This document shows, piece after piece, positions 37,112 through 47,739 of a stretch of 64,000 nt of DNA. The position numbers and the translations under genes were made by a program. The first letter of the stretch is position 1; each line of letters opens with the position of its first letter. Source of the DNA: Syncephalis plumigaleata. Lineage: Eukaryota > Zoopagomycota > Zoopagomycetes > Zoopagales > Piptocephalidaceae. The DNA lies in the NCBI GenBank assembly GCA_025201365.1, contig JAIXMF010000001.1:1426001-1490000 (forward strand). The letters are read 5' to 3'. Under the pieces are notes generated by a model. It was not told the origin of the DNA. It saw nothing but the letters and a program-made list of their open reading frames with translations, and did no database searches.

Positions 37112-38784
37112 TAAATACAGTGTTTTTCCATCCAAATTGCGCATTTATCCTTTAACATTTGCCGTTTATTAATAAACTTGCATAATTAAACACCATTATC
37201 ACCATAGAAATGCCAATTGATACAGCATGATAATAATAACAATTCAGTATTTGGTAATGGATCCTATATTGATAGCGATAACTATCATCATCAATTCTAT
37301 AAGGTAGATGATACAAGTGTACTAGTATAGTTGGATATTGCCATGTCATGTACCTACAAGTAGTAATAAACTAGTATGATAGATAAATTATGATGATAGT
37401 GCTTACAATTGAGTGCATCGAGAGCAACGAGTGAACAAATAGAATACACGATAAACAATGTAATAAACAAGCAGTAACTAGTAGAATGACTGAGTTGTCA
37501 CAAACGAGCAAGGAATGAGCGAGGAAGGGTGCATGAACACGTAGGTCAGTTTATTGGAAGAAGCAGTGTATGCTTGTAGATAGATAGAGTATGTAGATGG
37601 CAGTAAACAAATGAAAATACAAATAAAAGCATGACGTAAGGGTGGCATACAAACAGATGACGGAAAAGAGTGGTAAAAGTAAAAGGTACATATTACAACG
37701 AGAGTAGTGAACGCTTAAACATTGATAAATAAGCAGGACAGTGATAGAAAACAAAAGACTAGAACGAACAATAAACAAGGCTTATTGGTATAGTAATAAT
37801 AATAACGACAAGTGAGCATGTAGATAGGATAGAGGAAGAGGAAAACAAAGAGATAAATAAACGACATAGAGATAGTATGGCAGAATAGCTGCTATTGGGA
37901 ATGTGTATGTTAAAGTGAAAGAGGAAGTAAGTGGAATGTGAATGACACGAAGAAGACGCGTATTACTGAGAAAGTAAAAGGAATAACTAGCATATAGTTA
38001 AGAAGAAGTGGACGCGTATTGTTTACTGACAAGTGGAATGTAGTTGACACAAAGAAGTGTGTTACTGAATGACAAGGGAAGTGAGATTAGCACGAAGAAG
38101 ACAGCATTGGTAAAGAGAGAGAAAGAGAAAGAATGCTTTCATTGACTAATAAAGAAAATTAAGAGTTTATACATCAGTCGATAATGAGGAATGAAAATAT
38201 ATTGTCATTGGTAACGAAGTAAAGGAGGAGGAAATAATGTAGATAATGAAGTAAAGGGAAAGGGGAAAGAGAAGCAACAATGAGATGGATACTTGGAAGT
38301 GGATTGGTAAAGCACTAACAACAGTTAGTAAAGTGTTAACAAATAGTTAAGGAGAGATTGCTAATGGAGGCATTAGTAGAAGTTAATAAATCTATTAGCA
38401 CCCATTACAAGACTCTGTTCATTTATTAATAACGAATCTTTCATTAATAAAGTGTTAACAAGTTCATTAGTACTTATTAATGCTTATTGATTGCTGTGTT
38501 CTAAGCGGCGTTATACCATTGCTACAATGACACTAGATGATACAAATCTTACTGTGTTGCGCTGTAAATGATACTACTTACCATAATAGATTCACCCTTT
38601 CTGTATGTGTCTGCACGAGCGTTTCACCCCTACGTCATCAGGTCCGCGCAGTTAGTACTACCAACACGCCACGTATATAAAGAAGCGTCTATACTACAAT
38701 AAAATAAAAGATTAATTAACCCTTCATATTGTAACTGTGCTTGTTTTAACATACTGCTTCTATATTGATTACTATCCATTTTTC
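37112..38784. other. 5' flank of the Fanzor gene, with imperfect repeats
   Basis: 1.67 kb without a gene. It is purine-rich from 37.8 to 38.3 kb. It holds imperfect copies of a phrase like AAGTGGAATGT..TGACAC.AAGAAG at about 37929, 38031 and 38079, and two copies of AAAGTGTTAACAA at about 38329-38341 and 38449-38461. A TATA box sits at 38674. Confidence 0.5.
38674..38681 (+). promoter_or_regulatory. TATA box of the Fanzor gene
   Basis: TATATAAA about 110 nt upstream of the ATG at 38785, so the gene carries its own host-like promoter signal. Confidence 0.55.
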
Positions 38785-41014
38785 ATGGCGTCACAGCCAG
38801 GCACTAATGGCTCGTCTACTTCTGCCAACAGTGGACGAGTTCTGGCTGTGAAGTCTTCTATCTCCGGCATTGGTTGGAAGAAGGAGCGTCGCGGTGCTTT
38901 ACGCGACTTTGTAAACATCGTGCACACCACGACCTTCCATGCTTATGCCTTCGCAAAATATATATTCCTTAAAGAACATAATAAGCGAAACTTTAAGTTC
39001 GAAAATTATATTCGTGAAGACTTCTTCAAACAAGTATGGCTTTCCTTAATCAAGCGTACGGAAAAAGGCACGACCAAAGAAAAAACGGTTCGACATCGCA
39101 AATTCATCAAGAAGCATCTCAAAGACTACCTTAAACTTACTGGCTATCAACCGCCGGTTTTAGCCTATGCCGATCAGTCAGCTACTTATGAGGCAACGAA
39201 GATGTACGTTGCTTACACCAACAACGTCAGATTGCGTTTTGGCGAGTTCCTTCGGCGTGCTATTAACAAGTTTTTCGATGTCAAGGAGAAGCTAAAAGAT
39301 ATGAGGAAGGAGATGCTAAAGGATATGAAGAAGGAATTGCCCGAGGATGTAAAAGCTGATGAGCTTCGCGCGAGAACCAGTGCTATCACTGCTCCAGCAA
39401 GAACATTCAAGCACGAAATAGCACATCGAGGGGGGATTGAAGCGTTGGCTAAAAAGGATCGCGCATTTACCAGAGCATTCAGCAAATTCAAAAATGTTTT
39501 AAATGCTTACGATAAACGTTACGACTTTGGTAAAAACGGCCTTTATTACGACTGTAAAGAAAACCCGGTGAAGCACTTTAAGGCGTTCTTTGAGCTTGCG
39601 CGCGTGTTCCCTCGCATCCATTTGAAGGCTTTCAACTGCTTCCCCCTGCGTCGTTCGTTTTCGCCATGCTACGTCCATATCGACACAGTTATTCTTTGCC
39701 ACAACATATTAGGACGCAAGTTTGAGAATATGGACCATATGAGGGAATATTGGAACGATGCCGTGAACCTTAAGTCAAAGCCACTTAGAAAGCAAAAGGG
39801 TGGTGAACTCAAGTTTTCTGGCTCGATTGAGACCGATGGCGTTGGTGTCACGGTCATCAAAAAGGGCATCGAGAAGGTCACCGAGGAAGGGGGAGCGAAA
39901 TCAGCAAAGGATCCCTTCCCGTATATCAGTAAATTAAAAGCTGATGATCACAAGGCAATCGACGGCAAATGCGTGGCGGTGGACCCGGGAAGAAGGAACT
40001 TACTGTTTTGTGTACACGAAAACTCGACAGTGGAAGAGAAGCGCAAATATCGGTACACGAAACTACATCAAGACAAGATGCGGAGGACGAAGAAATACCG
40101 CAAGATTCGCGAGGACTGCAAGAAGGGGAACAAGGCGGTGCAGGATGCCGAGGCAGCTCTTTCAAAAGCCCAGGGCAACACTGTATCACTGGTGAATTAT
40201 AAGAAATATCTGAAGTATCGAGCACAGCACACAGATGTTCTCACCAGCTTTTACAAAGATACTCTCACCCTCCCCTCCGACCATTCTGCCCAACATCCTC
40301 TCTTCAGGAAGTTGAAATTGTCAGCCTACATCAGCAAGCAGCAAAGTGATCAAAAGCTGATTGATGACTTAAGGGAGAAATTCGGTGGGGATGCAGCATT
40401 TGTGATGGGGAACTGGTCCGCTCCTCACACCAAATACCACGAGCCCATACGTGGTATTGGCTTTAGAAGGCTTTTGAAACGACACGGGTTTAAAGTCTTT
40501 CTAATCGACGAGCACAAGACCAGCAAGTGCTGCCCAGCCTGCAACAATCCCACCCTCGAGAAATTCAAGCCAGTCGCGAATCCTCGGTCGAAGCAACATG
40601 AAGACAGCCATAAAATTATCTGTCATGGTCTTTTAAGGTAAGTACAATTTATTACACTTTGCTATTTATCATGATATATTAATTAATTATTTTATTAGAT
40701 GCACACATCAAACTTGTAATAAAGCCATGAAAGATATAAAGGCTAAGAAGGAGCGAGAGGGCAAGCTGGAGGTGGATTATAAAGAGGATCCGGAATTTAA
40801 CAGATTCGAGTATCGTTTATGGAATCGGGATATGGCTGCATGTCTGAATTTTATTCAGATTATTCGCAGTGTTCGTAAGGACAACCTTATTCCAACACAA
40901 TTCCAACGAAGTGCCGTTTCTCCTTCTGATCATGGTACATCCGCAAAGCATTCACTAAATGAAGATCAAGATGGACAAGATCAAGAGGGATCCAAACAAC
41001 AAATTACAAATTAA
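38785..41014 (+). CDS. Fanzor RNA-guided RuvC nuclease (eukaryotic TnpB relative)
   Basis: Intact 722-residue Fanzor in two exons, 38785-40637 and 40699-41014, joined by a 61-nt GTAAGT...TTAG intron (phase 2). Fanzors are eukaryotic TnpB homologues that cut DNA guided by an RNA encoded at the 3' side. The RuvC-like nuclease shows D400 in CVAVDPGRRN, the segment GNWSAPHTKYHEP (542-554), E576 in LIDEHKTSKCC and D662 in RDMAACLN. The Glu lies in the DExxTS motif, the relocated position known for Fanzors, not the classic RuvC-II place. The zinc ribbon has C583/C586 and C619/C624 and is split by the intron. The N-terminal 370 residues are basic and helical, fitting the wedge/recognition part. An upstream GTG at 38737 in the same frame is not used. 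No transposase lies beside it. Confidence 0.93.
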
Positions 41015-41288
41015 CCAGGTTGTATCGTCAACCGCCACACTGTCGCCCAAACGACAATGGCACCCAAAATACGGAGTAGTAATACTTGTAAGTGTTAAAT
41101 ATCATTTATTCGTAAAAACAGAAGGCTAACTACGCAAATTGGATGGACAAAGCCTGTACATAAGCAATTTTATTATGAATAAATAATTGTCGTGTTTTTT
41201 ACCTTTTATTTCCCTATTTATTTATATATTTCTAAACGCGATTGGTTTCGTATTTCGTTATTCATTGAACACGGAATCTAGTTTGACC
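41015..41288 (+). ncRNA. Candidate Fanzor guide RNA (omega/fRNA) region and MSH2 promoter
   Basis: Noncoding DNA from the Fanzor stop to the MSH2 start. In characterised Fanzors the guide RNA derives from the sequence overlapping or following the 3' end of the gene. Here a perfect 5-bp stem with 6-nt loop (TGTCG-CCCAAA-CGACA, 41041-41056) lies 27 nt after the stop, in a stretch richer in GC than its surroundings. The extent, strand and function are inferred only. The same 274 nt must also include the MSH2 promoter. Confidence 0.35.
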
Positions 41289-41593
41289 ATGAACATAGAA
41301 AAGCCGGAACTTGAACTTGGTAAGTATGCTCTGTACCGAGTATATGAGAATAGACTGTGAGTAGAAGAAGCAAGCGTGCTAATACAACGATAGACCAATC
41401 TACAACTCAGGGATTTTGTCAACAGTACCGACAATTACCACAGGTAAGCAACGTGACAGAATAGATCTATTGGCTTACCTAATAACATGATTGATGTATA
41501 GAAACCTGAACATACTATTCGGTTCTTTGAACGTAACAATGGTGTAAGTTACTATGTTACTAGTATATATATATATTACATGCGAGCAATATC

Positions 41594-41625
<32 letters not shown>

Positions 41626-44600
41626 GGATTTCTATAGTGTCCATGGTGAGGATGCACTCTACGTGGCCGATACACTTTATAAAACTACCGGTGTACTCAA
41701 ATATCTAGGTGGTAAGTGGCTAGTGAATAGAAGGGGATAACAGATGATTGACGAAGGCATAGGTAATATAACCACGGGTATTCCTAGCTGTACGCTATCT
41801 AAAGTCACTGCCGAATCATTTTTACGCGATCTTCTGACGAGACTTCAATATCGCGTTGAAATATGGGCAACTGAATCGAAGAAGAATCAATCGTGGTATT
41901 TGTCGAAACAGGTATGACACACTGATGATTGATGTCTATGAATAGATGATTAAACATGTAACTAGGCATCACCGGGCAATCTACAAGCGGTAGAAGACAT
42001 GTTATTCAATAATGCAGAAGTGACATCTCCACCGGTAGTCATGTCTATTTGGCTCAATAAGGATGCTAATAATCAATTGGTAAGTAATATATACTGCTGT
42101 TATTGTTATTAATTGATTCTTTAGCATGTTGGTGTTTGCTTTGTCGATACCACGCAACGTACACTTGGTGTATGTGAATGGATTGACAATATACTCTTTA
42201 CCAATGTAGAGGTAAGTGTAAACAATATAATAATATTCATAATAATAACATAATAATAACATAATCTATATGTACACGATTAGGCACTAGTTATTCAGTT
42301 AGGTGTAAAGGAATGTGTTCTACCCAAGACAGAAGCAGGCAAACAATATGAACTTGGCAAATTACGCGCGGTACTTGATAGAAATGGCGTTTTACTTACG
42401 GATTTATCACAAAGTATTTCATTTGCATAGTGGCAGTAATGATGAATACTAACAATCAACTTACACTGCTTCTACTCTCATTAGGTGCATTCCGTACTAC
42501 ACATGTTGACCAAGATCTACAACGATTATTAGGCGATACCTATCAGATTAGTCAAAGTAATGAGCAGTCATTGTTGATTTATTTAGATATACTAAGTGTG
42601 TGTGTGTGTCTATTCTATAGATGATATGGAAATGAAGTCAGCATTGGCAGCCACGGCTAGTCTAATTCATTATTTGGAGGCAAGTGTCGAGATAATAGCA
42701 AACTAATATTTTAATATAGTTACTGGCAGATGAAACCAACTACGGCTATTATTTACTACGACGACATGAACTATCGCAATTCATGCGGTTAGACAGTGCT
42801 GCCGTTCGTGCCTTGAACCTCATGCCATCAGCTGGTCAAACAAGTAGGAATAGATAGATAGATAGATATAGATGAACAGTGATCTGTTAATGAACTAATG
42901 AGGTAATCAATAGATCAAGCAGTCGTCAGTAGTGTATTTGGTCTACTGAATCGATGTCGCACTGCACAGGGTACACGACTATTGGCACAATGGCTAATGC
43001 AACCATTACTTGATATTAAGGAGATAGGTAAGCAATCTAGTAGATGACAAGTTGAATAATGGAATAATATGAATACTGCTTATTATTATTACTATGTAGA
43101 GAAACGACATACTCTAGTGGAGTTATTCGTCAATAATACTACATGTCGACAAACATTACAGGTAATTGAGAATGTTAAATTGGCTATATTTACACTAATG
43201 ATTGATTCATTGATGTAATAAATAGGATTTACACTTGAAACGAATGCCTGATTTACATCGTTTATCGAAACGACTACAACGAGGCACGGCCACTCTTCAG
43301 GTAATTCAAATAAATAAATAGAAGAGATAACATTCGATAACTGATTATTACTCATTGAATACAGGATGTAGTACGTGTCTATCAGGTACTCATACAATTG
43401 CCGTTGATGTTGGAAGCGTTAAGGGAAGTCGAGTATCCATCGGAGGAACATCAAACACTCGTTGAAGTCACGTATATTCAACATCTAGAGGCAAGTATTC
43501 CATAATAGATCATTGATCATAGATAATAACCCGGTCAATTAGAGTTACCACGATCAATTGTCTAAGCTAAAGGAAATGATCGAGTTGACTATTGATCTCG
43601 AACAAGCCGATTATCATCAATACGTGATTCGTGCCAACTTCGATGAAGGATTACAAGGTAATAAGATGATCAGTTATGTAATAGAATAGCTAGTATTGAC
43701 AAACAATGATAGAATGCAAGGATAGATCAGATGGACTATTCAAAGAGATGCAAGACGAGTATAGACAGGTAAGCTATGCTATGCGGTATAGTTTAATGGC
43801 ATACAAGAAGATTAATGATGATGATGATTACTAGATGGCGCATCAATTACATATGGAGGAGGATAAAAAGATCAAGCTAGAAAAGTCAAATATATACGGA
43901 TACTGTTTCCGTATTACTAGAACTGTACGTTATCTCTAGTCATTCTATGTAGTGTAATAGTAACAATGACGATATCAATAGGAAGCTGGTGGACTAAGTA
44001 AGGCCAAGACTAAAGTGATTGAATTGGCAACACAAAAGGCGGGTCTCTACTTTACAACACCTCAATTGAAGCAATTAAGCGAAGCGTACACTGATACACA
44101 AGCGGAATATCAGCGTATTCAGTCAACATTGGTCAAGCAAGTCATTGAAATTGTTGGTAAGTTGCTTAGCAGTAATACTAGACGTGATGATATTGATAAC
44201 ACTTTGATTAGCCACCTACTGTCCTATTATGGAGAATCTAAACGGATTACTGGCTCATTTGGATGTGATTGTGTCGTAAGTGTATACGATAATGTAATAG
44301 TGTACGATATCTAACGGGTAATGACTATTGACAGATATGCTTACGTGGCAGTGCATGCACCCATACCGTATATTCGACCTGAAATGCATCCTAAAGGTAA
44401 ATCTATAAAGATTGGATAGATAGATAGATAGATAGATGGAATATCTGGCTAATGATGAGTAGACTATGGCAAAGTATCATTGGAGGATGCGCGACATCCA
44501 TGTCTCGAAGCATTAGATGGAATGACGGTCATTCCAAATGATATAGAATTACAACAAGGTACGCTATCAATGTCGATGATGATGATGATAGTAGTAGCTT

Positions 44601-45827
44601 ATATAAATGTATGTATATATAGGAAAACGAGACTTGCTACTTGTTACAGGTCCAAATATGGGTGGTAAAAGTACCTTTATTCGACAAGTAAGTGGAAATG
44701 AGATGTAGCAACTGAAGGCAATCATATACTAAATGGCAACTAGTTGGGTGTCATTGCTTTGATGGCACAAGCAGGTTCATTTGTGCCTTGTCGAAAGGCC
44801 ACACTAACAGTATTCGATGCAGTACTCGCTCGAGTGGGAGCAAGTGATAGTCAGTTGAAGGTAGTATATATATATATGATGGCAGATAAATCACTAGCTA
44901 GTGACTAATAGAGTGAACATCAAGGGTGTATCCACATTCATGGCAGAAATGCTTGAGACGGCAGCTATTCTACGAGTAAGTAAAAGTAGATAGGAATGAA
45001 TGAGTGAAATAATAATCAATGATGAATTAGGCTGCTACTCCTCATTCGTTAGTGATTATAGATGAGCTAGGTCGAGGTACAAGTACATTTGATGGATTCG
45101 GTTTAGCATGGGCTATCTCAGAGTAAGCAGTATACTAATCTCTAATGTAATGATGGTATGTTCTAACATACTACTGTACTATTAAATAGATTTATTGCCA
45201 AAGAGATTCGTTGCTGTTGTTTATTTGCTACGCATTTCCATGAATTGACACAGCTTGCTGATGAACTGCCCAATGTCGATAACTTACATGTCACCGCTCA
45301 TGCAGACGATAAAGGGCAAGGCATTACGCTATTATATAAAGTGAAACCAGGTAATTGATAGGGCCGCATGCTGACTACCACGACATGCTAACCATTCGAT
45401 TCATTAGGTGTATGTGATCAAAGTTTCGGTATTCATGTTGCTGAATGGGCCAACTTTCCATCATTAGTAGTTGATGTAAGTCCATTGCATGCCTATATAA
45501 TTATATAGGTTACTAATGATCATGATATCATGACTATTAGACGGCTCGTCGTAAAGCGATAGAACTTGAACAGACGGCAACGCATGATGGCACAACTACT
45601 CAGACAATTCTACCTGTAAGTATGGCTGTTAGTAAAAATGACACTCGATAGATTACTAAATATGAGTAATGCGCAATTAACTAATATGGTATCACTATTT
45701 CCAGATGTCGGAGCAACAAGCATGGCAAAAGATGCAAGCAATTATGGCCATTGATGATGTGGATTCGCTGTCGGATCAAGTATTACGCCAGCGTTTAGAG
45801 CAAGCGTTGAACTCGACCGCTTCTTGA
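41289..45827 (+). CDS. MSH2: DNA mismatch repair ATPase MSH2
   Basis: MutS homologue forming MutS-alpha/beta with MSH6/MSH3 in nuclear mismatch repair. I could thread 30 exons with matching phases, first 41289-41319 and last 45705-45827, for about 909 residues. Landmarks: domain I ([29 protein letters not shown]), lever/clamp ([33 protein letters not shown]), Walker [14 protein letters not shown], Walker [36 protein letters not shown] and [17 protein letters not shown]. Two introns start with GC (42680-42719, only 40 nt, and 43491-43542). One intron carries an AAT microsatellite. The reading frame is unbroken, in contrast to the frame-broken genes to the left. The stop lies only 117 nt before the next gene. 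Confidence 0.96.
41594..41626 (+). repeat. (AAT)n microsatellite inside an MSH2 intron
   Basis: About ten AAT units ending at the TAG acceptor of the fourth MSH2 exon (41627). Length changes here would move the branch site relative to the acceptor. Confidence 0.85.
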
Positions 45828-45839
45828 ACTTGTCCTGCT

Positions 45840-45881
45840 TCCTTTCTCTCTCTTTCTTTCTCTCTTTCTTTCTTTCTTCTT
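45840..45881 (+). repeat. Pyrimidine (CTTT/CT) tract between MSH2 and the F-box-like gene
   Basis: Continuous C/T tract in the 117-nt gap between the MSH2 stop and the next ATG. It probably belongs to the downstream promoter or the MSH2 3' UTR. Confidence 0.6.
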
Positions 45882-45944
45882 ATTGATTATTAAATTCTAC
45901 TTGCACTGTAGCACATTCCCCTCATTAGTATATTCTATGTAACA

Positions 45945-47606
45945 ATGACTGTTCAGGAACTATGGGCACGCTTACCCAATGAACTACTTCGCCGTGTACT
46001 ATTCTGCACGGATATTAAAACGGCAATTCGTTGTTTCGCTACTTGTCGGCGAATGTCCCTGTTCCTCGAGGATAATCAGCTATGGCGTCAGCTTTACTGG
46101 AACACCTTTAGTCATCATCCCTTGTATGAACATGAATGGCTCGCCGTTTATCAGCCGTATTATGAACAAGCGGGGCAAACAACTACCAAGCTTGCTATTC
46201 AATGGCGTCTAGCTACTAAGCATCGATTGTTAACGGAAGCGAATTGGTATCATAAACGTTACGTTGAATACCAGCATAAAGTGGAGATTGATACTACGAC
46301 GTTCGCGCGTAATGTCTATCTTTATACCGGTTCATCGGGTGCACTGCTCTATATATTGCCTTTGAAAAAGTTACAATTTGTTAGTCCAACACGGAATAAC
46401 CATGTCATGCCACTCTACTTTAGCGAGGGACACGATGACACACTGCCCGTGACTACACCCGGTTACTTGCGTGCCATGCTAGGTGCAAAGTATATCGTTG
46501 TAGCGTGTAGCGATAGAAGTACGGGGATAACTCAGTTGTTCGTGTGGCGAGCAGGCCAGCAAGTGCCGCTAATGTCAACCTATGTATCGCCCTATATTGC
46601 ACTTGATCAACTGGTGGATCGTTGGCTACTAACCTCAGTGGATGTCCGACGTATTAAAGGTACAACGAGTGAAATGCTTGACATCTACAGTCCTATGGTA
46701 AATGAACGCGAACCGCTCATGCCAATTGATGTCATGTCGGATAAAACGAGCGATTTATTCTTTGAGGTTTCGGTGATTAACGTGGAGACAGGCGATCTTA
46801 TCTATCAATTTCGACATGTAACATCGTTGTCTGTCCATTTGCAACTTGTAGACAATGCATTAAGACTGTTTCGTATTTGCAGATTATCATCATCATCACC
46901 ATCATCGACAACAACAGCTAGTGAAGCAGATACCGCAGAGCCAACCTATTGGCAATGGGAATCATGGCGATATGATGGCAAGCGTAGGAATGAATGTCGC
47001 GCAAAGGGTACCATTGAATTGTCGCATCATTATAATGAGCAAGTTTGCTCGCGTGATCTTACCGAGAATCGCGTACTACTTACTCGTGCACCATTTCCTG
47101 TGGGCAGTGACGACACTTATTCCGTACTGGAGATTGACGAGAATCAACAAAGCTCGACATCGACAGGTACTGGACAACGATTATGGACGGTAGCCGCACG
47201 AAATTACGATTTGGCATTACCGTTCGCTAATCGATTAGTAACATTTGGACGCGGTGAGGATTGTTGTCTTATCGACATTGAGACGGGTGAGATTAGGGAG
47301 ACCTACGCGGCAGGTTCCATCGATTGTATGGATTATGCCGTCGCTTCGTTATGTGTCGCGCAAGAGGGTGCCTCGCTAGCCATAATTGACGCGAAAACCG
47401 GCGAGAAAACAATGCTCGTCGAGAATTTGTACGATCCACGCGGTGGTTGGGGAACCCTTAAAAGTTGCGTTTACTACTGGCATCAAGGATCGACCGAGTT
47501 ACGTATTTTGGATTTTAACGCTAATCCACCATTAGGCAGTGAAATGGACAAAGTGAATACAGCACCTGATGAGTTGATGGTTCATGATTCATCGTGTATA
47601 GGGTAA
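45945..47606 (+). CDS. F-box-like protein with beta-propeller-like C-terminus
   Basis: Intronless 553-residue protein. Residues about 4-50 (LWARLPNELLRRVLFCTD, CFATCRRMS, NQLWRQLYWNTF) fit an F-box, the Skp1-binding motif of SCF ubiquitin ligases. The following 450 residues are rich in beta-strand-like repeats and may form a propeller or similar substrate-binding fold, but no canonical WD or Kelch signature is clear. A Ser/Pro/Thr low-complexity insert lies near residues 314-330. A substrate cannot be predicted. The gene follows MSH2 at 117 nt on the same strand. Having no introns next to a 30-exon gene is notable and could reflect a different gene history. Confidence 0.75.
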   Translation: MTVQELWARLPNELLRRVLFCTDIKTAIRCFATCRRMSLFLEDNQLWRQLYWNTFSHHPLYEHEWLAVYQPYYEQAGQTTTKLAIQWRLATKHRLLTEANWYHKRYVEYQHKVEIDTTTFARNVYLYTGSSGALLYILPLKKLQFVSPTRNNHVMPLYFSEGHDDTLPVTTPGYLRAMLGAKYIVVACSDRSTGITQLFVWRAGQQVPLMSTYVSPYIALDQLVDRWLLTSVDVRRIKGTTSEMLDIYSPMVNEREPLMPIDVMSDKTSDLFFEVSVINVETGDLIYQFRHVTSLSVHLQLVDNALRLFRICRLSSSSPSSTTTASEADTAEPTYWQWESWRYDGKRRNECRAKGTIELSHHYNEQVCSRDLTENRVLLTRAPFPVGSDDTYSVLEIDENQQSSTSTGTGQRLWTVAARNYDLALPFANRLVTFGRGEDCCLIDIETGEIRETYAAGSIDCMDYAVASLCVAQEGASLAIIDAKTGEKTMLVENLYDPRGGWGTLKSCVYYWHQGSTELRILDFNANPPLGSEMDKVNTAPDELMVHDSSCIG

Positions 47607-47739
47607 TAAGCGCGTCTTTCGATTTATCGAATGATCAACACAAATGAACTCATTAATAAATTACATAATTCATAATGCAACGTTTAGATAAGCAATAGAA
47701 AAAAGCTATCATTGACTTTATTTCATCCTGTTGTAGTAA

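Noticed and set aside
38737-38784. N-terminal extension of the Fanzor from a GTG codon
   Set aside because: Nuclear genes start at ATG; the first ATG is 38785 and the extension falls in the leader after the TATA box.
37112-41288. Terminal inverted repeats flanking the Fanzor
   Set aside because: Manual comparison of both flanks gave only AT-rich short matches, with no credible inverted repeat or target-site duplication.
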